Assembly (NCBI GenBank): GCA_019634245.1 | Contig: JAHQVR010000020.1 | Span: forward strand, 1 to 5,873 | Length of the DNA: 5,873 nt | Direction: 5' to 3' | From: Gammaproteobacteria bacterium | Lineage (GTDB): Bacteria > Pseudomonadota > Gammaproteobacteria > Granulosicoccales > Granulosicoccaceae | Part shown: positions 1 through 5,873 of the stretch, in pieces | Layout of the letters: every line of letters begins with the position of its first letter | Position numbering within the stretch: the stretch's first letter is position 1 | Program-made: the position numbers and the translations under genes | Notes under the pieces: model-generated | Databases searched by the model: none | What the model was told of the DNA's origin: nothing | The model's input: the letters and a program-made list of their open reading frames with translations, nothing else

Positions 1-364
1 ATTTTGCGGTTGATTCAGACACGCCCAGAGCCAATAAAAACCGGTGCACGATATCGTGGCGTTGCCGACTGCGCTCGGCCAGCGCTTTACCCGCTTCTGT
101 TAGAAAAATGGCTCGATAGGGCTCACTGGTGACAAACCCTTCGCGCTGTAGGCGCGCTACCGTTTTTCCAGCCGTCGGCTGGGACACGCCAAGTCTTTCG
201 GCCATGTCCACTAATCGAGCCTCACCCAACGTTTGTATCAGGTCATCAATGAGCTCAACATAGTCTTCGGTCGCTTCCATTTGGTGGGCGCGGCGGACGC
301 GCTCAAAAGCTTGGGCCTGCGATTCAGCATCATCGAGCTTGCGCTCAGGGGGAGCAGAAGACAT
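1..364 (-). CDS. mntR: MntR-type manganese-responsive transcriptional repressor, partial (C-terminus outside window)
   Basis: Metal-dependent DNA-binding repressor of the DtxR/MntR family, which in enterobacteria shuts down manganese import when Mn(II) is plentiful. Reading from the ATG at 364-362, 121 residues are visible before the left edge. Family members of this type run about 150-155, so roughly 30 C-terminal residues are missing. A charged N-terminal extension (about 1-27) precedes the winged helix-turn-helix (about 30-90), which contains the blocks DYVELIDDLI, GEARLVDMAERLGVSQPT and the wing; this matches the E. coli MntR layout closely. D34, E37 and H103 fall where B. subtilis MntR has metal ligands Asp8, Glu11 and His77; the remaining ligands lie outside. 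Asp at position 34 is the residue type associated with Mn selectivity. GGAAAA (375-370) sits 5 bases before the start as a plausible ribosome binding site. The gene is divergent from the sit operon, so it is the likely local regulator and may regulate itself. Confidence 0.93.
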   Translation of the reverse strand, partial: MSSAPPERKLDDAESQAQAFERVRRAHQMEATEDYVELIDDLIQTLGEARLVDMAERLGVSQPTAGKTVARLQREGFVTSEPYRAIFLTEAGKALAERSRQRHDIVHRFLLALGVSESTAK

Positions 365-434
365 CAAGGTTTTCCAAAGCGGCTCGCAATGAACCCAATG
401 CTTGTAATCTTAGCTCAAAGGTATAATATAAGCC
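365..434. promoter_or_regulatory. Divergent mntR-sitA intergenic control region with candidate MntR operator
   Basis: These 70 bases separate the start codons of mntR (minus) and sitA (plus) and must hold the promoters of both. The A+T-rich part nearest sitA contains an imperfect dyad centred on base 418: AT at 407-408 and TTA at 410-412 pair with TAA at 424-426 and AT at 428-429, giving 6 of 11 positions matched. The middle reads CAAAGG, reminiscent of the centre of the E. coli MntR site, but the half-sites here are further apart. It overlaps the sitA -10 box, as expected for a repressor site. The dyad is weak and could arise by chance in such A+T-rich sequence. The family knowledge supports MntR control; the exact site is inference. 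Confidence 0.35.
422..427 (+). promoter_or_regulatory. Promoter -10 box (TATAAT) for the sit operon
   Basis: This is a perfect sigma-70 consensus hexamer, TATAAT, ending 7 bases before the sitA ATG at 435. No good -35 box stands 16-18 bases upstream: the hexamer with a 17-base spacer is TGCTTG (399-404), which matches poorly, and TTGTAA (402-407) is closer to consensus but only 14 bases away. If this box is used, transcription would start at or within a few bases of the start codon, giving a leaderless or nearly leaderless message. The perfect hexamer in the correct place argues for use; the missing -35 argues for caution. Confidence 0.6.
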
Positions 435-1319
435 ATGGCTAAATTTTCACGAATCCTACTTTTGGCAATACTGATCTCCCCAGCCACAGCCCTGGCGGAG
501 GACAAGCTCAAAGTCCTTACTACTTTTACGGTTATTGCTGACATGGCCAGGAATGTCGCAGGAGAGGCTGCGGACGTTGTCTCGCTGACAAAACCCGGCG
601 CTGAAATACACAATTACCAGCCCACACCAAAAGATATTGTCCGAGCTCGAGACGCCGATCTCGTGCTCTGGAACGGACTTAACCTGGAACTGTGGTTTGA
701 GAAGTTTTTAGTTCGTCTTAAAAATGTGCCGAGTATCATCCTTACTGAAGGAATCGAGCCGATGGGCATTCAGCAAGGTCCTTACACGGGAAAGCCCAAC
801 CCACATGCTTGGATGAGCGCAAGCGATGCGTTGGTCTACGTTGATAACATTGAAAAAGCGCTGAGTGTGACAGATCCAAACAATGCACTCGCATACCAAC
901 AAAATGCCAAGCGTTATAAAGAAGCCATTAGGGCGGCTGTTGATCCGTTAAGGCAACAACTAGACTCCATACCGCCGGAAAATCGATGGCTTGTGACCAG
1001 CGAAGGCGCGTTTAGTTACCTCGCTCGAGATTTTGGTCTTAACGAACTGTATCTTTGGCCTATCAACGCAGATGAACAAGGCACACCGAAACAAGTCAAA
1101 AAGGTAATAGACCAAGTACGTGAGCACAACATAAAAGCTGTTTTCAGCGAAAGCACGGTGTCGAACAAATCTGCTAAACAAGTAGCGCGTGAAACCGACG
1201 CCCACTATGGCGGGGTACTCTATGTTGATTCCTTAAGCGATAGTGATGGGCCAGTGCCCACTTACCTGGATTTACTGCGAGTGACTGTCGAGACGGTAGT
1301 CACCGGACTGACGAGATGA
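435..1319 (+). CDS. sitA: Periplasmic Mn/Fe-binding protein of a cluster A-I ABC importer (SitA/YfeA/MntA type)
   Basis: Solute-binding protein that captures Mn(II) or Fe(II) in the periplasm and hands it to the SitC-SitD channel. The 294 residues match the usual family length. Residues 1-21 are a Sec signal peptide (basic start, hydrophobic LLLAILI, ALA before ED) with no lipobox cysteine, so the mature protein should be soluble. Family blocks include [15 protein letters not shown] (29-43), [13 protein letters not shown] (53-65), NPHAWMS (122-128), [15 protein letters not shown] (188-202) and [10 protein letters not shown] (259-268). The metal ligands H59, H124, E190 and D265 correspond to H76, H141, E207 and D282 of Yersinia YfeA with a constant offset of 17. 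A carboxylate fourth ligand and no His-rich loop point to Mn/Fe rather than a ZnuA zinc transporter. The start is fixed by the signal peptide. No normal Shine-Dalgarno is present; AAAGG (417-421) is 13 bases away and upstream of the -10 box. First gene of the operon; the stop overlaps sitB by 4 bases. Confidence 0.95.
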   Translation: MAKFSRILLLAILISPATALAEDKLKVLTTFTVIADMARNVAGEAADVVSLTKPGAEIHNYQPTPKDIVRARDADLVLWNGLNLELWFEKFLVRLKNVPSIILTEGIEPMGIQQGPYTGKPNPHAWMSASDALVYVDNIEKALSVTDPNNALAYQQNAKRYKEAIRAAVDPLRQQLDSIPPENRWLVTSEGAFSYLARDFGLNELYLWPINADEQGTPKQVKKVIDQVREHNIKAVFSESTVSNKSAKQVARETDAHYGGVLYVDSLSDSDGPVPTYLDLLRVTVETVVTGLTR

Positions 1320-2290
1320 CATCGGTAAAGGTGTCGGCAGAATCGGGTGTTGCAGGAGTCGCCGATACACTGGGTGACCGCCAGCGAGTTCGGGAGCATC
1401 AACAACAACACCCTCGTGATGCCGGCATTCGAGCAGAGAATCTTACCGTGGTCTATCGCAACGGTACCGTTGCACTGCAAGACGCTTCTTTTTATGTGCC
1501 CAGAGGCAGTATTTGCGGTCTCGTAGGCATTAACGGAGCTGGAAAATCCACATTGTTTAAGGCCATTATGGGTTTTGTCCCATTGGCTTCGGGCGAGGTG
1601 TCGCTACTTGGCAAGTCTGCCGGACGTTCACTGCCTCGCAATACCGTCGCCTATGTTCCGCAATCCGAAGAAGTGGATTGGAATTTCCCGGTTTTAGTTG
1701 AGGACGTTGTGATGATGGGGCGCTATGGCCATATGGGTTTTCTACGACGTCCCTCCCATGATGACCGGCTTAAGGTAAGCGAAGCGCTTAAGCGAGTAAA
1801 CATTGAGCATTTGCGAAAGCGCCAAATCGGTGAGTTATCAGGTGGTCAAAAAAAACGAGTTTTCTTAGCCCGTGCACTCGCTCAGGAAGGCACCATCATA
1901 TTGCTAGATGAGCCATTCACGGGTGTTGACGTCGCCACCGAAGATGCCATCATCGACTTACTCAGAGAACTCCGAGATGAAGGTCACGTGATGCTGGTCA
2001 GCACACATAATCTTGGCAGTGTGCCGCAATTCTGCGATCAGGTCGTTCTGATCAATAAAACAGTATTGGGCTTCGGAGAAACAGAACATGTGTTCAACCA
2101 GGATAATTTACAACGCGCTTTCGGTGGAACGCTACGCTTTCACGTGCTCAGTGGCACTGATCTGCATGACGATGATGACAACAGGAAAGTGACGGTTATC
2201 TCTGATGATGAACGGCCCGTGGTGCTCTACGGTGACGAATCCAAAGCCGAGAGCGACAGCAGGCCAAACGGTGAAGGCACCATCGAGTAA
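1316..2290 (+). CDS. sitB: ATPase subunit of the Mn/Fe ABC importer (SitB/YfeB/MntB type)
   Basis: Cytoplasmic ATP-hydrolysing subunit that drives metal import through SitC and SitD. All nucleotide-binding motifs are intact: Walker [10 protein letters not shown] (71-79), Q-loop Q116 in [10 protein letters not shown], signature LSGGQ (174-178), Walker B IILLDEP (194-200) with catalytic E199, D-loop around 202-205, and switch histidine H231. The [23 protein letters not shown] stretch (about 116-138) is typical of Mn/Fe/Zn importer ATPases. At 324 residues it is longer than common SitB/YfeB proteins: the recognisable domain starts only near residue 37 ([11 protein letters not shown]), after a polar Gln/Arg-rich leader, and an acidic tail follows about residue 275 (HDDDD at 284-288, SDDE at 296-299). 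The ATG overlaps the sitA stop in ATGA, which supports this start by translational coupling. A later start near the domain would leave an unusual gap, but M1 is not proven. Confidence 0.95.
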   Translation: MTSVKVSAESGVAGVADTLGDRQRVREHQQQHPRDAGIRAENLTVVYRNGTVALQDASFYVPRGSICGLVGINGAGKSTLFKAIMGFVPLASGEVSLLGKSAGRSLPRNTVAYVPQSEEVDWNFPVLVEDVVMMGRYGHMGFLRRPSHDDRLKVSEALKRVNIEHLRKRQIGELSGGQKKRVFLARALAQEGTIILLDEPFTGVDVATEDAIIDLLRELRDEGHVMLVSTHNLGSVPQFCDQVVLINKTVLGFGETEHVFNQDNLQRAFGGTLRFHVLSGTDLHDDDDNRKVTVISDDERPVVLYGDESKAESDSRPNGEGTIE

Positions 2291-2292
2291 AA

Positions 2293-3168
2293 ATGATCGA
2301 CCTTCTACTCGAGCCATTGAATTACAGCTACATGCGCAACGCGCTGTGGGCAAGTGCCTTAGTCGGTGGCGTGTGTGCCTTTTTGTCCTGTTATCTCATG
2401 TTAAAAGGGTGGTCGCTGATCGGCGATGCGTTGTCACATTCCGTGGTACCCGGTGTGGCGGGTGCGTACATGTTGGGTTTGCCCTACTCACTCGGCGCCC
2501 TTATCGCCGGTGGCCTCGCTGCTTTTTCGATGTTGTTTATTACTGATCGCTCACCGTTAAAAACCGATGCGGTGATTGGTTTGATTTTTACCGGGTTTTT
2601 TGGTTTGGGGTTATTCATGGTCTCGCTCTCACCGACATCCGTAAACATTCAAACCATTGTGTTTGGCAATATCCTAGCAATTTCGCCATTTGATATGGCA
2701 CAGCTTCTTGTGATCAGCCTACTAACTCTGGTGGCACTGTGTCTCTTCTGGAAAGATCTGGTGGTCGTGTTTTTTGACGAATCCCACGCGCGCTCCATCG
2801 GTCTTTCGATAAACGGTCTGAAGGTCATGTTCTTTACCCTGTTAAGCACATCCATCGTAGTGGCACTGCAAACCGTGGGTGCTTTTTTAGTCGTTGCGAT
2901 GGTAGTGACACCCGGTGCTACCGCCTATTTACTGACCGACCGCTTTCCCATTTTAATTATCATTAGCGTTTGCATCGGCGTCATCAGCAGTCTGATCGGA
3001 ATTTATGCCAGCTATTTCATCGACGGTGCCAGCGGCGGTATGGTCGTGCTGGTACAAACCGCTTTATTTTTACTGGCGTTTTTCTTTTCCCCCACACATG
3101 GTCTATTGGCCAACAAACGCAAAGCCAATAGAAGACTGCAAGACCAAGTATTAGGAATCAACGCTTAA
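2293..3168 (+). CDS. sitC: Membrane permease subunit of the Mn/Fe ABC importer (SitC/YfeC/MntC type)
   Basis: Inner-membrane subunit of the ABC-3 permease family; it pairs with SitD to form the metal channel. The 291-residue length is typical. It is hydrophobic throughout, with repeated membrane segments (about 8-9 expected for the family), broken by charged loops such as the one near 153-167. Hallmark blocks are GWSLIGDALSHSVVPG (39-54), the coupling-region sequence FFDESHARSIGL (160-171), TVGAFLVVAMVVTPGATAYLLT (194-215) and FIDGASGG (242-249). The C-terminus is a basic tail (KRKANRRLQ, 275-283) expected in the cytoplasm. The start lies 2 bases after the sitB stop. GAAGG at 2273-2277 is rather distant (15 bases), so coupling to sitB translation is likely. 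The gene product is related to SitD next door but clearly diverged, as in other four-gene Sit/Yfe operons. Confidence 0.95.
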   Translation: MIDLLLEPLNYSYMRNALWASALVGGVCAFLSCYLMLKGWSLIGDALSHSVVPGVAGAYMLGLPYSLGALIAGGLAAFSMLFITDRSPLKTDAVIGLIFTGFFGLGLFMVSLSPTSVNIQTIVFGNILAISPFDMAQLLVISLLTLVALCLFWKDLVVVFFDESHARSIGLSINGLKVMFFTLLSTSIVVALQTVGAFLVVAMVVTPGATAYLLTDRFPILIIISVCIGVISSLIGIYASYFIDGASGGMVVLVQTALFLLAFFFSPTHGLLANKRKANRRLQDQVLGINA

Positions 3169-4001
3169 TGTACGCTTGGTTTATCGAGCCCTATACCTTC
3201 GATTTCATGCTGCAGGCGCTCGCCATTGCCACGCTGACGGCTATCCCAGCGGCTGCATTGTCTTGTGTGCTGGTACTAAAGAACTGGTCCCTTATGGGCG
3301 ATGCCGTATCACATTCGGTGTTACCAGGAATAGTCATTGCCTACGTCATCGGCCTGCCGATGCTTCTCGGCGCGTTCATCACCGGTCTGCTCTGCGCATT
3401 ACTCACTGGCTATTTTTCAACGCGTAGTCGCGTCAAGGAGGATACGGTTATGGGCGTCGTATTTAGTGGCTTATTCGCACTGGGTCTGGTGCTATTTACC
3501 AAGATACAAACTGATCTGCACCTTGATCATGTGCTTTTTGGCGATATGTTAGGGGTTACCTGGACCGACATTGTGATCACCGGAATGCTGGCAGGAGCCG
3601 TCGTGAGTTTGTTTCTGATCAAGCAGCGCGATTTAATGCTGTTTGCGTTTGATGAGCAACACGCCGGTATTGTTGGATTAAATGTTCCGCTACTTCACTT
3701 CGGTCTTCTGAGTATTCTAGCCATGGTTATTGTGGCCTCGATAAAGGCGGTGGGTATCATTCTGGTGATCGCAGTCCTGATAGCCCCTGGCAGTATCGCT
3801 TATTTGCTCACCAGCCGTTTTAATACCATGGTTTGGATCGCCATCCTATTATCAATTGTTTGTAGCTATTTGGGCGTCACTCTAAGCTTCCATATCGACA
3901 GCGCACCCGCTCCAACGATTGTTCTACTGATGAGTATTGTATTTATCTTTGTGTTCCTGTTCGCACCCCGACACGGAATATTGAGAGTTAAATTCCCTTA
4001 G
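3168..4001 (+). CDS. sitD: Second membrane permease subunit of the Mn/Fe ABC importer (SitD/YfeD type)
   Basis: Partner channel subunit of the ABC-3 family, 277 residues. It keeps the same landmarks as SitC at nearly the same positions: NWSLMGDAVSHSVLPG (39-54), FDEQHAGIVGL (161-171), AVGIILVIAVLIAPGSIAYLLT (194-215) and FHIDSA (241-246). Between these, many hydrophobic membrane segments fill the protein. The presence of two distinct permease subunits is the Sit/Yfe arrangement, whereas many Gram-positive Mn importers use one. Its ATG shares one base with the sitC stop (TAATG), a classic coupling junction, and AGGA (3153-3156) provides a ribosome binding site 11 bases upstream. No convincing terminator follows: the 45 bases after the stop have only short dyads without a T-run, so transcription may continue into the next gene. 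Confidence 0.95.
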   Translation: MYAWFIEPYTFDFMLQALAIATLTAIPAAALSCVLVLKNWSLMGDAVSHSVLPGIVIAYVIGLPMLLGAFITGLLCALLTGYFSTRSRVKEDTVMGVVFSGLFALGLVLFTKIQTDLHLDHVLFGDMLGVTWTDIVITGMLAGAVVSLFLIKQRDLMLFAFDEQHAGIVGLNVPLLHFGLLSILAMVIVASIKAVGIILVIAVLIAPGSIAYLLTSRFNTMVWIAILLSIVCSYLGVTLSFHIDSAPAPTIVLLMSIVFIFVFLFAPRHGILRVKFP

Positions 4002-4046
4002 TTTTCGTGTGGTTGTCTGCGTGGCTGATTCGCCTTAACATGCGCC
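4002..4046 (+). promoter_or_regulatory. Gap between sitD and the fused permease; weak promoter-like match
   Basis: There is no terminator-like stem followed by a T-run here. TTGTCT (4013-4018) and TAACAT (4036-4041) stand exactly 17 bases apart and each match the sigma-70 boxes at 4 of 6 positions. The -10-like box ends 5 bases before the ATG at 4047, so use of it would again give an almost leaderless message. No Shine-Dalgarno is visible before 4047. Matches this weak are common by chance, so read-through from the sit operon is an equally good explanation. Confidence 0.2.
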
Positions 4047-5705
4047 ATGGATCAGGCAAGGGTTAAAACCTCAACACGCTGGTTACTTCTTTCTCTTGCA
4101 ATAGCCGTATTGGTATGCCTGCCGATATTGTCGGTGGTGTATCTTGCGTTCAACCCATCTGAGAACATCTGGCCGCACCTGCTCGACACCGTACTGGGTC
4201 ACTACCTATCAACCACGCTGGTTTTGATGCTCTGTGTGAGCGTCGGCACCATGTTGATGGGTGTCACCACGGCGGTGTTGGTAACCCACTATGAGTTTCC
4301 AGGTCGCTCCTTAGCCAGCTGGGCTCTGCTATTACCCTTCGCAGTTCCAGCTTATGTCATAGCTTACGTGTATACCGACCTACTTGACTATGCTGGGCCT
4401 GTTCAATCGATTTTGCGAGAGTGGTTTGGTTGGCAATCGGCACGCGACTATTGGTTTCCTAAAATTCGTACTCTGCCAGGTGCAGCGCTTATGTTTACTC
4501 TGGTGCTCTACCCGTATGTTTATTTACTGGCCAGAGCCGCATTTTTGGAGCAATCAGCTTCTGTCCAGGAAGCAGCTCGTCTACTGGGCGTCAGTAGATT
4601 AAAACGATTTTTTCTGGTCACCTTTCCTATCGCACGACCGGCCATCGTCGTCGGCGTTGCCATGGCCTTAATGGAGACTCTCAACGACTTTGGCACGGTA
4701 GACTACTTTGCTGTAAAAACCCTGACCGCGGGGATCTACGACGTTTGGTTGGGTATGAATAACCTGGGCGGCGGCGCTCAGATTGCCTCGCTATTATTAT
4801 CCTTTGTAGCTGTATTGTTTGTGTTGGAGAAATTCAGCCGCCGACACCAGCAACACTTCCAATCTGTCAGTCGTCGGTTTCAGCGTGCACGCCGAACTCG
4901 CTTGCGAGGTCTTCAGGCAGCATTGGCAACCTGTGCCTGTGCGATTCCGATTCTGCTAGGTTTTGGTATCCCAGCCATCGTTTTAACACGATATGCAATC
5001 CGCTATTTCGATGTGTCGTGGAATTCAGACTTTTTGCAAATCGCCTGGAACAGCATTGCGTTGTCGAGTGCTGCGGCACTGATCGCGGTCGGCATTGGGA
5101 TACTGCTCAGTTACAGCCTGCGACTGAACAAACACCCACTGCTTACCCTTACTAGCAATTTATCTCGCCTCGGCTATGCCGTTCCCGGAGCAGTGCTGGC
5201 GATAGGGATCATCGTGCCGTTTGCAGCGTTCGACAACACACTCGACGCCATGTCGAGACAATGGTTCGGTATTTCAACCGGACTACTCCTCAGTGGGACC
5301 GTTTTCGCGTTGATTTTCGCTTATATAGTGCGATTTCTCGCTGTTGCTTTTGGCGGTATCGATGCAGCGATGAATAAAATCAGCTCGAATATGGACGATG
5401 CCGCACGCTCTTTAGGACGCGGAACTGGCTCGATTTTATGGAATATTCATATTCCGTTGATTCGGAGCAGCTTACTCAGCGCGGCATTGGTGGTGTTCGT
5501 TGATTGTATGAAAGAATTGCCCGCCACATTGGTGCTGAGACCGTTTAATTTCGATACGCTGGCCACGCATGTTTATCAATACGCCTCTGATGAGTTACTC
5601 GGAGAAAGTGCTTTAGCTGCGTTGCTGATAGTCGCGGTCGGCCTTATTCCAGTCATACTGCTGAGCCGATCGATTGATCGCTCTGCTCGCGGGGTTTCCC
5701 CCTAA
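4047..5705 (+). CDS. Fused two-domain ferric-iron-type ABC transporter permease (FbpB/SfuB/HitB family)
   Basis: Inner-membrane permease, 552 residues, of the family that imports Fe(III) delivered by a periplasmic binding protein. It consists of two tandem binding-protein-dependent permease domains, each about 250 residues with several membrane segments (about 12 in total expected). Each half has an EAA coupling loop: QEAARLLGVSRLKRFFLVTFPIARP (174-198) and DDAARSLGRGTGSILWNIHIPLIR (450-473). METLNDFGTVDYFAVKTLTAGIYDVWLG (209-236) after the first loop, and KELPATLVLRPFNFDTLATHVY (489-510) after the second, are typical of the iron-permease branch. A strongly basic linker (about 262-288) joins the halves in the cytoplasm. 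An in-frame TGA at 4026-4028 and no other upstream start fix the ATG at 4047, though no ribosome binding site is evident. It is unrelated to the sit permeases and would need its own ATPase and binding protein, neither of which is in view. The exact substrate (iron, or another ion) is inferred from family resemblance. Confidence 0.9.
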   Translation: MDQARVKTSTRWLLLSLAIAVLVCLPILSVVYLAFNPSENIWPHLLDTVLGHYLSTTLVLMLCVSVGTMLMGVTTAVLVTHYEFPGRSLASWALLLPFAVPAYVIAYVYTDLLDYAGPVQSILREWFGWQSARDYWFPKIRTLPGAALMFTLVLYPYVYLLARAAFLEQSASVQEAARLLGVSRLKRFFLVTFPIARPAIVVGVAMALMETLNDFGTVDYFAVKTLTAGIYDVWLGMNNLGGGAQIASLLLSFVAVLFVLEKFSRRHQQHFQSVSRRFQRARRTRLRGLQAALATCACAIPILLGFGIPAIVLTRYAIRYFDVSWNSDFLQIAWNSIALSSAAALIAVGIGILLSYSLRLNKHPLLTLTSNLSRLGYAVPGAVLAIGIIVPFAAFDNTLDAMSRQWFGISTGLLLSGTVFALIFAYIVRFLAVAFGGIDAAMNKISSNMDDAARSLGRGTGSILWNIHIPLIRSSLLSAALVVFVDCMKELPATLVLRPFNFDTLATHVYQYASDELLGESALAALLIVAVGLIPVILLSRSIDRSARGVSP

Positions 5706-5712
5706 ATACTGG

Positions 5713-5737
5713 CCCACTTGGCTACGGATGGGTTTTT
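5713..5737 (+). terminator. Weak rho-independent terminator candidate after the fused permease
   Basis: CCCA (5713-5716) pairs with TGGG (5729-5732). Inside, after one C/A mismatch, T-T-G (5718-5720) can pair with C-G-G (5725-5727) using two G-U pairs, leaving the tetraloop GCTA. Five T residues (5733-5737) follow directly. The hairpin begins 8 bases after the permease stop codon, the expected place, but the stem is imperfect and weak. Confidence 0.4.
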
Positions 5738-5761
5738 GTAGTAGTCTCTAAGCTCTACAAA
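5735..5761. repeat. Short inverted repeat TTTGTAG ... CTACAAA
   Basis: A perfect 7-base inverted repeat: TTTGTAG (5735-5741) and CTACAAA (5755-5761), separated by 13 bases. It lies between the permease and the transposase-like gene. It could be a hairpin near the left end of an insertion sequence, an operator for the downstream gene, or a chance dyad. The stem is A+T-rich and not backed by a T-run of useful length beyond TTT. Confidence 0.45.
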
Positions 5762-5780
5762 TGACAACAGGAGCGCACGG

Positions 5781-5873
5781 ATGTGCCCTGAATGCCCCAA
5801 CTGCCGCGCCGATAGCGCGCATGTGGTCCGTAATGGCCACTTTTTTCGCCGCTCCGATTCGCGCAAAATTCAA
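5781..5873 (+). CDS. Zinc-finger protein, probable N-terminus of a transposase, partial (continues beyond window)
   Basis: Thirty-one codons are visible, open to the right edge, starting at an ATG with a strong ribosome binding site, AGGAG (5769-5773), 7 bases upstream. This is the best such site in the window. The peptide begins MCPECPNCRADSAHVVRNGH and continues FFRRSDSRKIQ. Cysteines 2, 5 and 8 form CxxCxxC, the first half of a zinc ribbon. The pattern CPxC, then VxNG, then basic residues and a SRKIQ-like segment is what I know from N-termini of DDE transposases of IS1/IS1595-like elements, in which a second CxxC pair usually follows. That second pair would be beyond the window. A zinc-ribbon protein of other function cannot be excluded. 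Confidence 0.55.
   Translation, partial: MCPECPNCRADSAHVVRNGHFFRRSDSRKIQ
5823..5846 (+). terminator. Terminator-like hairpin inside the transposase-like reading frame
   Basis: GTGGTC (5823-5828) pairs with GGCCAC (5835-5840), five Watson-Crick pairs and one G-U, around a 6-base loop CGTAAT, and is followed immediately by six T residues (5841-5846). This is the form of an intrinsic terminator, but it lies in codons 15-22 of an open reading frame (HVVRNGHF). It could limit transcription into the element or be a by-product of coding. Confidence 0.3.

Larger units (their letters stand above)
5730..5873 (+). mobile_element. Probable left end of an insertion sequence, partial
   Basis: The element is inferred from the transposase-like gene at 5781 and the short inverted repeat just before it. 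GGGTTTTTGTAG (5730-5741) is the sort of sequence that could be a terminal repeat, but the matching right end and any target duplication lie outside the window, so the boundary at 5730 is a guess. The family cannot be assigned from 31 residues; IS1- or IS1595-like elements, whose transposases carry N-terminal zinc-binding motifs, are candidates. Confidence 0.4.

Noticed and set aside
233..442. Plus-strand open frame of 69 codons across the mntR 5' region
   Set aside because: It lies antisense to the MntR coding sequence, has no recognisable domain, and runs through the divergent promoter.
410..613. Minus-strand open frame antisense to the sitA signal peptide region
   Set aside because: The opposite strand encodes a clear SitA; the antisense frame shows no motif and would overlap the control region.
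435..1319. ZnuA-type zinc-binding protein
   Set aside because: There is no His-rich loop, and the fourth metal ligand is Asp (D265) as in Mn/Fe-binding members.
2205..2546. Plus-strand 113-codon open frame spanning the sitB-sitC junction
   Set aside because: It overlaps both genuine genes in another frame, and its translation is Arg/Cys-rich without any family feature.
2293..4001. Recent tandem duplication of a permease gene
   Set aside because: SitC and SitD share landmarks at equal positions but differ widely between them; this is the ancient, standard two-permease arrangement of Sit/Yfe operons.
4867..5079. Minus-strand open frame inside the fused permease
   Set aside because: It is a shadow of the permease coding sequence with no recognisable domain.
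5838..5849. T6C tract as a programmed ribosomal frameshift site in the transposase-like gene
   Set aside because: In the reading frame used (CAC TTT TTT CGC) the tract does not fit the X XXY YYZ arrangement, and no second frame can be judged because the window ends.
1..5873. A novel defence, secretion or biosynthetic system, CRISPR array, tRNA or rRNA
   Set aside because: Reading both strands shows no direct-repeat array, no cloverleaf-like sequence and no unfamiliar gene cluster; all the large genes belong to known metal transport or regulator families.

Overview
The window reads as a stretch of a gammaproteobacterial chromosome. The evidence is the close resemblance of the encoded proteins to the enterobacterial Sit/Yfe transporter and to E. 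coli-type MntR, a periplasmic solute-binding protein with a Sec signal peptide and no lipobox, and roughly balanced base composition. The species cannot be named from the sequence.

Layout, left to right. (1) A minus-strand gene that runs off the left edge encodes the N-terminal 121 residues of an MntR-type (DtxR/MntR family) metal-responsive repressor. (2) A 70-base divergent intergenic region holds a perfect TATAAT box only 7 bases before the next start codon, and a weak dyad that could be the shared operator. (3) Four tightly packed plus-strand genes form a complete cluster A-I metal ABC importer: binding protein (sitA, 435-1319), ATPase (sitB, 1316-2290), and two paralogous membrane subunits (sitC, 2293-3168; sitD, 3168-4001). 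Junctions are a 4-base overlap, a 2-base gap and a 1-base overlap, so translation is probably coupled. (4) After 45 bases comes a 552-residue fused two-domain permease of the FbpB/SfuB/HitB ferric-iron type. No binding protein or ATPase of its own is visible. (5) A weak terminator-like hairpin and an inverted repeat follow. The window ends 31 codons into a zinc-finger protein that looks like the start of a transposase, so an insertion sequence probably begins near 5730.

Working model: SitA captures Mn(II), or possibly Fe(II), in the periplasm. SitC and SitD form the channel and SitB powers it. MntR, divergently transcribed, probably represses the operon when manganese is sufficient. The downstream permease belongs to a different transporter class (Fe(III) uptake) and may be co-transcribed or independent. 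Its position beside a probable mobile element may explain the missing ATPase.

I see no new biological system here. The main points of interest are regulatory (a very short or absent leader on sitA, and the possible MntR operator), the orphan permease, extra tails on the ATPase, and a terminator-like hairpin inside the transposase-like reading frame.
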